Assembly (NCBI GenBank): GCA_900546105.1
Contig: URBP01000056.1
Span: forward strand, 1-13,932
Length of the DNA: 13,932 nt
Reading direction: 5' to 3'
Source of the DNA: an uncultured Collinsella sp.
GTDB lineage: Bacteria; Actinomycetota; Coriobacteriia; Coriobacteriales; Coriobacteriaceae
Every line of letters starts with the position of its first letter. The first letter of the stretch is position 1. The notes under the pieces were generated by a model. It saw only the letters and a list, made by a program, of their open reading frames with translations. It made no database searches and was not told where the DNA came from. Positions 7,297 to 13,932 of the stretch are shown one piece after another. Both the position numbers and the translations under genes were made by a program.

Positions 7297-7499
7297 GATC
7301 TTCCTTTCATACATGCGACTCGCGGGCACCCTGCCCGCTTTGCTGTTTGGAAAGATACGGCCCCGATCGGGCAGCGCCCGCGCCAACTGCGGTTTCTTAC
7401 GGGCATCTGATAGACCCTTACCGCAAGCTCTGCCCAGCCTTTACAAACGGATAACAATCCAGCGTCGAACATGGCACACCTTTTACACCAATGAAAACG
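7297..7499 (-). promoter_or_regulatory. pst operon upstream region and structured leader
   Basis: About 200 nt without a gene. Two hairpins stand out: GCGGGCA-CCC-TGCCCGC at 7322-7338, 26 nt upstream of pstS; and an arm pair TGCGGT (7388-7393) with ACCGCA (7420-7425), containing an inner GGG/CCC pair. A weak minus-strand -10, TATCAG (7412-7407), falls inside the second hairpin; no good -35 was found, which would fit an activator-dependent promoter. Nothing resembling a known riboswitch was recognised. Confidence 0.45.
7440..7456 (+). promoter_or_regulatory. PHO-box-like direct repeat upstream of pstS
   Basis: TTTACA (7440-7445), five bases, then ATAACA (7451-7456) give an 11-nt period. This resembles the TT(A/C/T)A(C/T)A half-sites with 5-nt spacers bound by PhoP in Bacillus. 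Another TTTACA is at 7482-7487, out of phase. The site lies about 145-160 nt upstream of the pstS start. The repeat reads on the strand opposite to the operon. Only two adjacent half-sites are good, so this is tentative. Confidence 0.35.
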
Positions 7500-7568
7500 A
7501 AGTTGCGGTGAAATAGTTCCTGTTTGGCCATCAGGCAGCCTCTTTTAGGAACTATTCCACCGCAACTT
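7500..7568 (-). repeat. 69-nt hairpin element, copy 1 (TTTGGCC family)
   Basis: 22-nt arms (7500-7521 and 7547-7568) pair completely except one position, which is A/C on the plus strand and a G-U wobble on minus-strand RNA. The arm begins AAGTTGCGGTG. The 25-nt loop starts with GTTTGGCC. It lies 48 nt after the stop codon of the dipeptidase gene and before the pst promoter. Minus-strand bases after it are CGTTTTC, a poor T-tract. It shares its outer stem with copy 2. Confidence 0.8.
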
Positions 7569-7615
7569 AAAAAGCCCGGACGAAAGGGGTGCTAAGTTGT
7601 TAAAACGCCGCAGCC

Positions 7616-9052
7616 TTAAAGCTCAAGCTCATTCAAGCGCAGGATCGCCACGATATAAATCTTGAGCGCCTGCTTGAGCTGTTCCTCGTTGGCGCACTCG
7701 TTGGGGCCGTGCATCTGGCCGCCCCACGCGGGCAGCTCCAGGCCGGTCTCCTCGGGGCCAAACGACACGGCGCGGGCAAAGTTGCGCGCGTACGTGCCGC
7801 CGCCCATGGCAAAGGGCTCAGCATGCTTGCCCGTAAACTCGTTATAGGTATCGATAAGCGCCTTCACGGCCGGATCGTCGGCAGAGACCGAGAACGGCAC
7901 CTTGGCACGACCCACACGGCACGTCACGCCAAAGCGGCCCACGAGCGGCTCGAGCTGCTCGCGGATGGTATCGGCACTCGTGCTGTCGGGGAAACGCACG
8001 TCAATGACCTGCTCAATGTGGCCATCCAACACGCGGATGACACCGGGGTTGCACGTGAGCGGGCCAAACGCCGGACTCGTCGCGTCGATACCCAGGCCGC
8101 GGCCATAGGTGTCCGCATGTACAAAGGCCAGAAACTTGACAAACTCGTGCTCGGCAGGCGTCAGCAAGCGCTCGTCACGGGCGCCAAACGCGTCCTCGGC
8201 CTCGCGCAGATACGCCACGATCAGCCCGACGGCGTTGATCGTTCCCTCTGGCATCGAGGCATGACCGCCAATGCCGTGGGCGAAAATCTGCGCATGCCCG
8301 TTATCGAGCGCCGTGATCTCCAGGCGGTCGGCGTTCTCAACGGGCGCCGGCAGCTCATCGGCGGCAATCGCAAGCTCGCAGATAGACTGCGACGGAATAG
8401 CGTTGCTCGCCTCGGCACCGCTCAAGGACACAATGCGCCCGCCGTCGATCTTGGAGCTCACAAATGTCGCCCCAAACTGGCCCTTCTCGGCATTACAGAC
8501 CGGGAACTCGGCATCGGGCGTAAACAGAAAGTCGGGGTTCGCGTGGTTCTCCAGATAATGGTGAACGTCGGACATGCCCACTTCCTCATCGCAGCCCAGC
8601 AGTGCGCGGAAGGTGTAGCGCGGAACAATGCCGTGCTTGAGAAGGTAAGCGCCGGCGTAGAGCGACAGCACTGCCGGGCCCTTGTCGTCAATCACGCCGC
8701 GACCGAGCAGCCAGCCCTCGCGGCGCTCCATGGCGAACGGGTCGGTGTTCCAGCCAGGGCCGGCGGGAACCACGTCCACGTGGCAGATAGTCGCGAGCTG
8801 CTTGTCGCCGCGGCCCGGAATATCGGCGATTCCCACATAGCCCTCGTCGTCGCTCGTCTGATAGCCGAGCTTCTGCGCAATGCCGAGCGCGCAATCGAGC
8901 GCATCACGGACCGGGCGGCCAAACGGCGCGCCGGGCTCCGCATCGGCAGAAACTGCCACGGACGGATAACTCACCAGCTGCTCGATATCGGCGACGACAT
9001 CCTCCCAGACCTCGTCGACATACTCGGCGACGCTCTGCTCCACCTGATTCAT
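7616..9052 (-). CDS. pepV: M20 family dipeptidase (PepV/Sapep type)
   Basis: This 478-residue cytosolic di-zinc peptidase probably cleaves dipeptides taken up from the medium. Metal ligands and catalytic residues are visible in order: H91 and D93 in CHVDVVP, bridging D122 in GRGVIDDKG, catalytic E156 and ligand E157 in CDEEVG, D180 in TPDAEFP, and C-terminal H448 in GGQMHGPNE. The insertion domain between about 190 and 390 is the lid/dimerisation domain. Length fits PepV and Sapep (about 465-475). ATG 9052 is preceded by AAGGAGG at good spacing; an upstream in-frame start at 9097 lacks one. It follows the HAD gene after 54 nt without a terminator, so they probably share an mRNA. Exact substrate range is not readable. 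Confidence 0.9.
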   Translation of the reverse strand: MNQVEQSVAEYVDEVWEDVVADIEQLVSYPSVAVSADAEPGAPFGRPVRDALDCALGIAQKLGYQTSDDEGYVGIADIPGRGDKQLATICHVDVVPAGPGWNTDPFAMERREGWLLGRGVIDDKGPAVLSLYAGAYLLKHGIVPRYTFRALLGCDEEVGMSDVHHYLENHANPDFLFTPDAEFPVCNAEKGQFGATFVSSKIDGGRIVSLSGAEASNAIPSQSICELAIAADELPAPVENADRLEITALDNGHAQIFAHGIGGHASMPEGTINAVGLIVAYLREAEDAFGARDERLLTPAEHEFVKFLAFVHADTYGRGLGIDATSPAFGPLTCNPGVIRVLDGHIEQVIDVRFPDSTSADTIREQLEPLVGRFGVTCRVGRAKVPFSVSADDPAVKALIDTYNEFTGKHAEPFAMGGGTYARNFARAVSFGPEETGLELPAWGGQMHGPNECANEEQLKQALKIYIVAILRLNELEL

Positions 9053-9106
9053 GGACGACCTCCTTACCAATGAGCGGCAAGCGTACCCGCCCCTCACATT
9101 TAGTTC

Positions 9107-9769
9107 CTAGATAGAGAAAAGTTTAGCAAGCTCAGCCACCGAGTGCACCACCGCATCGGCACCCGTCGCTTCATGCTCACCCGGCGCCGCCGCGCCCGAA
9201 TAGATGCCGATGCACGGCACGCCCATCGCGTGCGCGCCCTCGACGTCGTTAAAGCGATCGCCGATCATCACGGCATCGTCGGCCGTTGCACCGAGCGCCG
9301 CCAGGGCATCGCGGACCGAATCGGCCTTGGTCTCGCGCCCCTGCGGAGGATTCATGCCAACCACGGCTTCGAACTGAGAAAGACCCAGCTCATGCACCAT
9401 GTCAATGCACTTTGCCTCCATACGCGACGTCGCGACGGCCATGCGATGACCCTGCGCCGCCAAGCCATCGAGCAGCTCGGGGATTCCGTCGAACACGGGA
9501 TACTCCTCCGGACCCAGCTCGTCAAAATAGGCACGGTACTCGTCGGCCACCACGAGCGACTCCTCGCGCGTAAAGTCGTAAAAGTCGTGGAAGCTCTTCC
9601 ACAGGGGCGGCCCGATCATGCGGCGCAGATCACCCATCTGCGCCTCCGAAAACCCGCGCGCGGCCAACGTTTTGCGTGTCGAGGTCATCACCGCCCGGCC
9701 CGTATCTGCCACCGTGCCGTCAAAATCGAACAGCACGACCGGCCGCCTGCATATCTCCAACGCCTCCAT
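9107..9769 (-). CDS. HAD-family phosphatase, phosphoglycolate-phosphatase-like
   Basis: A soluble 220-residue hydrolase of HAD subfamily I. Motif I is LFDFDGTVADTG with D15 and D17. The helical C1 cap follows (about 25-90). Motif II is VATSR, motif III is the lysine in GRETKADSV, and motif IV is IGDRFNDVEGA. The pattern resembles Gph/PpaX proteins, but substrates in this group vary, so only the general class is called. ATG 9769 has AGAGG 7 nt upstream; ATG 9775 and GTG 9802 are in-frame alternatives with weaker signals. It is divergent from degV and probably co-transcribed with the dipeptidase downstream. Confidence 0.88.
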   Translation of the reverse strand: MEALEICRRPVVLFDFDGTVADTGRAVMTSTRKTLAARGFSEAQMGDLRRMIGPPLWKSFHDFYDFTREESLVVADEYRAYFDELGPEEYPVFDGIPELLDGLAAQGHRMAVATSRMEAKCIDMVHELGLSQFEAVVGMNPPQGRETKADSVRDALAALGATADDAVMIGDRFNDVEGAHAMGVPCIGIYSGAAAPGEHEATGADAVVHSVAELAKLFSI

Positions 9770-9863
9770 CGGCATTCCTCTTCCCCAGTTGACGATTTCC
9801 ACACCGACACTTCAAACTGTTGACTATTCAACAATTGAACCTAGCAATGTAGAGCAACTCCAC

Positions 9864-9869
9864 TATACT
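9864..9869 (+). promoter_or_regulatory. -10 element of the degV promoter
   Basis: TATACT lies 57 nt upstream of the degV start, within the divergent intergenic region. The -35 at 17 nt is poor. An inverted repeat GTTGA-CTAT-TCAAC at 9819-9832 lies upstream and could bind a regulator. Confidence 0.4.
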
Positions 9870-9925
9870 TGTCGCACTTTGCTCTCAATCGGCGGCGCCG
9901 TGGCGCCCCATCGAAAGGTGCAATT

Positions 9926-10786
9926 ATGTCTTTTGCCATCATAACCGACTCCACGTCGGACATCTCCCCCGCCCGCGCCCAAGAGCTCGGTATTTACGTG
10001 ATTCCGCTGCATGTGATTATCGAGGGCGAGGACCTGCTCGACCAGGTGCAGATTACTGCCGAGGAATACGTCGCGCGCATGGCCGGCTCTGAGCAGCTGC
10101 CGCACACCTCGCAGCCGAGCGCCGGCGAGTTCAAGGCGCTGTTTGACCGCGTGCGCGCCGATGGCCACGACAGCGCCATCTTTATCTCGCTGTGCAGCGA
10201 GTGGTCCGCCTGCTATTCCAACGCATGCCTGGTCGCCGAGACCCACGAGCTCGACGTGCGCTGCATCGATTCGCGCACCGGCTCGGGCGCCGAGGGTCTG
10301 CTGGTGGAGTACGCGCTTGCCATGCGCAAGGACGGCCGCAGCTTGGACGAGACCGAGGCGCAGATCCGCGCGACGTTGCCCGACGCCCATCTGCTGCTGA
10401 TTCCCCGAACGCTCGAGAACCTGGTCAAAAACGGCCGCGCCCCCAAGCTCGCCGGCCAGCTGACGCAGATGCTCAACATTCGCCTGGCCGTTTCGCCGGA
10501 GTGGCAGTCGGGCGAGATCAAGGCAATCAAAAAGGGCCGCGGCGCCAAGCGCATCGTCGCCAACACCATGGCAGATTGCCTCGCGTTTTTGGACGAGCAC
10601 CCGAGCTCAAGCGTGCGCGTGCTCACGACCGGCGCCGCCGAGGAGCAGGAACTTGTCAACGAGGCGCTCGCGGGCCAGGACTACGTAGACGTCGGCACTG
10701 GCCCCATCGGCTGCACCATCGCCACCCACGTAGGCGTCGATGCCATCGCCATCAGCTACTGCCCCCGCTACCAGCCCATCCACTAG
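9926..10786 (+). CDS. degV: DegV family fatty-acid-binding protein (FakB-like)
   Basis: This 286-residue protein belongs to the family that carries a fatty acid for phosphorylation by the kinase FakA. No fakA is in this window. Family marks are the N-terminal ITDSTSDIS (6-14), TSQPSAGEF, the LVKNGRAPKLAG helix, and near the C-terminus GPIGCTIATHVG with the histidine that contacts the lipid carboxylate. Two normally conserved stretches differ: SEWSACYSNA where many members read LSGTYQSA, and HVGVDA where HVGPGA is usual. Start ATG 9926 has AAAGG at 7 nt; an in-frame upstream ATG at 9869 overlaps the -10 element and is rejected. The only plus-strand gene; it ends 15 nt before a hairpin element. 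Confidence 0.92.
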   Translation: MSFAIITDSTSDISPARAQELGIYVIPLHVIIEGEDLLDQVQITAEEYVARMAGSEQLPHTSQPSAGEFKALFDRVRADGHDSAIFISLCSEWSACYSNACLVAETHELDVRCIDSRTGSGAEGLLVEYALAMRKDGRSLDETEAQIRATLPDAHLLLIPRTLENLVKNGRAPKLAGQLTQMLNIRLAVSPEWQSGEIKAIKKGRGAKRIVANTMADCLAFLDEHPSSSVRVLTTGAAEEQELVNEALAGQDYVDVGTGPIGCTIATHVGVDAIAISYCPRYQPIH

Positions 10787-10801
10787 GGGCACCTTTACCT
10801 C

Positions 10802-10870
10802 TTGCGGTGGAATAGGGACTGTTTTGGCCTCTGGCTTATTAGCCGCCAATCAATCCCTATTCCACCGCAA
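10802..10870 (-). repeat. 69-nt hairpin element, copy 2 (TTTGGCC family)
   Basis: 20-nt arms (10802-10821 and 10851-10870) pair perfectly except one position that is C/A on the plus strand and a G-U wobble on minus-strand RNA. The arm is TTGCGGTGGAATAGGGA plus three bases. The 29-nt loop starts TTTTGGCC and contains a small hairpin GGCT-TATT-AGCC. It sits between the convergent degV and toxin genes, 15 nt from each stop. No T-tract follows on either strand. Outer stem shared with copy 1, inner stem changed on both arms together. Confidence 0.8.
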
Positions 10871-10885
10871 CTTAGAAATCGGCGA

Positions 10886-11194
10886 TCAGCCCAGCGGACC
10901 CTGAAACAGTTCCTGATGAGTGCCCATTCTCACCAGCCTAATCACTGGGTTAGTCTTATGGGGAAGATAAAGAACGACCACATCGACCAAGCCATCGGAT
11001 AGGTGGAAATCGATGTGGCCGTTGTAGTTTCCGCCCGGGTTTGAGAGCTCGTGGGCGCCATACTCCGCCGGAAGTGACCAATGAGCCACAAGCTCTGCAA
11101 CCGCCGCTTTAAACTCACTTTTTAGCTGCGGATGCATGCGCATCGTTCGTTTGTAGTCCACCTTAAATTGAGCCTCGACTTTAATCTCGAACAT
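10886..11194 (-). CDS. yafQ: YafQ/RelE-type mRNA interferase toxin
   Basis: This 102-residue protein is the toxin of a type II toxin-antitoxin pair, expected to cleave mRNA in the ribosomal A site when its antitoxin is degraded. It has the compact RelE fold pattern. By alignment with E. coli YafQ, H48, H64, D67, H93 (in MGTHQELF) and F97 match the catalytic histidines, aspartate and terminal phenylalanine. The ATG is 2 nt after the antitoxin stop, so translation is coupled. It looks intact and is less GC-rich than neighbouring housekeeping genes, consistent with acquisition by transfer. Closeness to YafQ over other RelE-like toxins rests mainly on the GTHxxLF ending and the DinJ-like partner. 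Confidence 0.87.
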   Translation of the reverse strand: MFEIKVEAQFKVDYKRTMRMHPQLKSEFKAAVAELVAHWSLPAEYGAHELSNPGGNYNGHIDFHLSDGLVDVVVLYLPHKTNPVIRLVRMGTHQELFQGPLG

Positions 11195-11196
11195 CG

Positions 11197-11496
11197 CTAT
11201 TCCTCATCGAGGAATGACATAAGCTCATCAGCGTTATTGAATGACAGGCTATCGTCCGGCAAAATCCCCAGCTCATGAGCCTCGGCGATCACCATGGCGC
11301 GCCTCGTCACCTCGTTGGGCACCTCCGCCCTTCCTACAATCTCAAAAGGAATCTTTCGCTGATTTACCAGCTGCCGAACGGCAAGATTGAGATAGGAATT
11401 GAGGCTGAGGCCGACCGAATCCAAGAACTCAGTCGCCTGCTCCTTGAGCCCCTCTTCGATTCGAACCGTCGTAGGCTTAACTGTTGCTGTAGACAT
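11197..11496 (-). CDS. dinJ: RelB/DinJ-family antitoxin
   Basis: This 99-residue protein neutralises the toxin and represses its own operon. The N-terminal half (about 8-45: TTVRIEEGLKEQATEFLDS then GLSLNSYLNLAVRQL) is the ribbon-helix-helix DNA-binding domain typical of RelB/DinJ. The acidic C-terminal half (about 60-99, ending MSFLDEE) is the toxin-wrapping segment. The ATG at 11496 follows GAGGAGG at 6 nt, a very strong site, as expected for an antitoxin made in excess of the toxin. First gene of the pair, with a palindrome and promoter just upstream. Confidence 0.9.
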   Translation of the reverse strand: MSTATVKPTTVRIEEGLKEQATEFLDSVGLSLNSYLNLAVRQLVNQRKIPFEIVGRAEVPNEVTRRAMVIAEAHELGILPDDSLSFNNADELMSFLDEE

Positions 11497-11527
11497 TTGC
11501 GACCTCCTCGCCCTCGTCTTTTACACC

Positions 11528-11533
11528 AGTATA
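11528..11533 (-). promoter_or_regulatory. -10 element of the antitoxin-toxin promoter
   Basis: Minus-strand TATACT, 31 nt upstream of the antitoxin ATG. The expected -35 position falls in the edge of the palindrome at 11544-11579, so repressor bound there would block RNA polymerase. Confidence 0.5.
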
Positions 11534-11543
11534 CCCAATATAA

Positions 11544-11579
11544 ATGGCAATCTGATGTTAGATAACATCAGATTGCCAT
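11544..11579. promoter_or_regulatory. Perfect 17-bp palindrome, probable antitoxin operator
   Basis: ATGGCAATCTGATGTTA, two bases (GA), then its exact reverse complement. It lies 47 nt upstream of the antitoxin start and overlaps the -35 region. Ribbon-helix-helix antitoxins bind such palindromes. It also sits 30 nt after the stop of the LOG gene and, read as minus-strand RNA, is a hairpin followed by TTTATATT, so it might also end LOG transcription. Confidence 0.7.
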
Positions 11580-11609
11580 GCGTATTCATGTCGCGTGGGC
11601 ACGATTGAT

Positions 11610-12368
11610 CTACATCAGCCCGCTGAGCGCAATGTCAACGGCCTCGTTGAGGTCGTCGGTAATGTGTACCAGATCCGGATCGAGCGGGCTAATCATACCG
11701 GTGCTCATCACCGGGCCGTTGAGCCAGTCGAATAGGCCCTGCCAGTACTCGGTGCCCACCAGCACGAGCGGCATGCGCTTGACCTTGTGCGTCTGCACCA
11801 GCGTGAGAACCTCGAACATCTCGTCGAGCGTGCCAAAGCCGCCGGGAAATACGATGGCGCCCGAGCTGTACTTAACGAACATGGTTTTGCGCACAAAGAA
11901 GTAGCGGAAGTCCATGCCGAGGTTCACGTATTTATTGAGCCCCTGCTCGTGCGGCAATTCAATGCCTAGGCCAACTGACTTGCCGTTGACACTCGCCGCT
12001 CCCCTGTTGGCCGCTTCCATGATGCCGGGGCCGCCACCGGTGATGACCGCCACGCCACGTTGCGCGATCTTGCGCCCGACGGTACGCGCCGCCTTGTAGA
12101 GCGGATCGGTCTTGGGCGTGCGGGCGCTACCGAAGATGGTCACCGCAGGTCCAAGCTCGGCAAGCGCGCCAAAACCATCGACAAACTCTGCCTGAATGCG
12201 CAGCACGCGCCACGGGTCGGCATGCAGCCAGTCGGTCGAGTCCTCGGGCGCCAGCAGGTTGGCGTAGGTGTTGTCCTTAGGAATCATGGGGCCGCGCATG
12301 ACCACGGGGCCGCGGCGGTACGTCTCGTCGTAGACAGGCTCGCCCTCGACGTTCTCATTCTTAATCAT
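11610..12368 (-). CDS. LOG-family (TIGR00730) nucleotide phosphoribohydrolase
   Basis: This 252-residue Rossmann-fold protein probably hydrolyses nucleoside 5'-monophosphates (in LOG enzymes, cytokinin ribotides) to base and ribose 5-phosphate. Older annotation as lysine decarboxylase is misleading. The family signatures GGGPGIMEAANRGA (about 129-142) and PGGFGTLDEMFE (about 191-202) are intact. An N-terminal extension of about 65 residues precedes the core, as in the longer bacterial subgroup. ATG 12368 has AGGAG at 5 nt. The ribosome binding site lies only 6 nt after the T-tract of an intrinsic terminator, so expression must depend on readthrough or attenuation. Confidence 0.9.
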   Translation of the reverse strand: MIKNENVEGEPVYDETYRRGPVVMRGPMIPKDNTYANLLAPEDSTDWLHADPWRVLRIQAEFVDGFGALAELGPAVTIFGSARTPKTDPLYKAARTVGRKIAQRGVAVITGGGPGIMEAANRGAASVNGKSVGLGIELPHEQGLNKYVNLGMDFRYFFVRKTMFVKYSSGAIVFPGGFGTLDEMFEVLTLVQTHKVKRMPLVLVGTEYWQGLFDWLNGPVMSTGMISPLDPDLVHITDDLNEAVDIALSGLM

Positions 12369-12384
12369 GGGTACTCCTATCGAG

Positions 12385-12432
12385 AAAAAGAAAAACGGGC
12401 GGGGTCGACGCTGTGCGCCAAACACCCGCCCG
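12385..12432 (-). terminator. Intrinsic terminator or attenuator immediately before the LOG gene
   Basis: Minus-strand arms CGGGCGGG (12432-12425) and CCCGCCCG (12403-12396) form a stem whose loop contains a second small stem (GGCGC-ACA-GCGTC). TTTTTCTTTTT (12395-12385) follows. The next bases are the LOG ribosome binding site (12378-12374). It could serve tgt (150 nt after its stop), but no promoter fits between it and LOG. Confidence 0.8.
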
Positions 12433-12581
12433 AACATCAACTATTCGGTATGGTACCCACGATGCATCAAGTGCTTGCAAGCTATCGGTCATCGGTCGCG
12501 CAAGCGGTGTTAGCAAACGTGATGACCGGCCGGCGCTCGCCCCTTGCCGTTGCCCGCGCTCTGCAAGCGCCCGTGCTGCTC
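12433..12581 (-). other. Structured intergenic stretch between tgt and the LOG attenuator
   Basis: No coding gene is supported. Inverted repeats on the minus strand include GCGCT-TGCAG-AGCGC (12570-12556), an 8-bp perfect pair CGGTCATC/GATGACCG (12528-12521 with 12493-12486) enclosing 27 nt, and the self-complementary GCTTGCAAGC (12482-12473). Together with the terminator downstream this resembles a cis-regulatory leader. No known riboswitch class was recognised; a possible promoter of LOG is not obvious. Confidence 0.4.
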
Positions 12582-13721
<1,140 letters not shown>

Positions 13722-13758
13722 AAACTGGAACTCCTTGGTTGCGGCTCATACGCAAACC

Positions 13759-13764
13759 ATTATA
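13759..13764 (-). promoter_or_regulatory. -10 element of the tgt promoter
   Basis: A perfect minus-strand TATAAT lies 37 nt upstream of the tgt ATG. No matching -35 is visible at 16-19 nt, so the exact promoter class is unclear. Confidence 0.55.
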
Positions 13765-13848
13765 CGGGCAACCCGCAAGAAGCACCGACTCGACAGAAAC
13801 TGGCGCAAAGGGGGCAGCAAACGAGCGTGGATTTTCGGACGCTTACCT

Positions 13849-13918
13849 CACGAGAGTGGATAATCTCCCACTTTGGCCCGAAACACAAACCAAAAACGGG
13901 AGATTATCCACTCTCATG
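13849..13918 (-). repeat. 70-nt hairpin element, copy 3 (TTTGGCC family, different stem)
   Basis: GAGAGTGGATAATCTCCC (13852-13869) pairs perfectly with 13898-13915. The pairing extends by three more positions, the first being C/A on the plus strand and a G-U wobble on minus-strand RNA. The 28-nt loop starts ACTTTGGCCC. No T-tract follows. It lies upstream of the tgt promoter, next to whatever gene lies beyond the right edge. Confidence 0.75.
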
Positions 13919-13932
13919 CGGCGGGTACTCAT

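Noticed and set aside
6139..7410. Plus-strand open frame (423 codons) opposite pstC and pstS
   Set aside because: Antisense shadow of clearly recognised transporter genes, with Asp/Gly/Leu/Val-rich sequence and no domain.
7709..9073. Plus-strand open frame (454 codons) opposite the dipeptidase
   Set aside because: The opposite strand carries all M20 metal ligands; this frame has no ribosome binding site or recognisable motif.
10802..10870. CRISPR or intrinsic terminator explanation for the hairpin element
   Set aside because: There are no repeat-spacer units, and no T-tract follows on either strand.
12433..12581. Possible T-box leader, suggested by GGGTACC near 12455 and the downstream terminator
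   Set aside because: The conserved TGGNACCGCG core is not matched, no specifier loop was identified, and LOG is not an amino-acid gene.

Overview
The window looks like chromosomal DNA of a high-GC Gram-positive bacterium. The best guess is a Coriobacteriia gut anaerobe such as Collinsella, judged from the look of the proteins, the strong AGGAGG-type ribosome binding sites and a twin-arginine phosphate-binding lipoprotein. No 16S or other marker gene is present, so this is inference. All genes but one (degV) lie on the minus strand. There are no tRNA or rRNA genes, no CRISPR array and no transposase.

Layout from left to right. 1-191 holds no confident gene. 192-581 is a small DtxR/MntR-type metal regulator. 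794-3430 is a Uup-like ABC-F ATPase followed at once by a Cof-type HAD phosphatase, with its own promoter and terminator. 3542-7296 is a complete high-affinity phosphate importer in the order pstS-pstC-pstA-pstB, closely packed with two overlapping gene junctions and closed by a good intrinsic terminator. No phoU or phoPR genes are in the window. 7297-7499 is the long pst upstream region with PHO-box-like repeats and leader hairpins. 7616-9769 is a HAD phosphatase and an M20 dipeptidase (PepV/Sapep type), probably co-transcribed. 9926-10786 is a DegV fatty-acid-binding protein on the plus strand. 10886-11496 is a RelB/DinJ-YafQ toxin-antitoxin pair with a perfect 17-bp palindrome upstream. 11610-12368 is a LOG-family nucleotide phosphoribohydrolase. 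12582-13721 is tRNA-guanine transglycosylase (tgt).

The housekeeping genes are ordinary; the unexplained part is between genes. Three hairpins of about 69-70 nt (7500-7568, 10802-10870, 13849-13918) share size, placement and a TTTGGCC motif just inside one arm, although their stems differ. Two share an outer stem with compensatory inner changes, and the third has an unrelated stem. They lack a clean terminator U-tract, and in each the single imperfect pair is a G-U wobble only on minus-strand RNA. They look like a family of oriented, structured intergenic elements. Separately, the LOG gene has an intrinsic terminator ending only 6 nt before its ribosome binding site, downstream of a structured stretch of about 150 nt. 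Its transcription must therefore pass a terminator, as in riboswitch or attenuator leaders.
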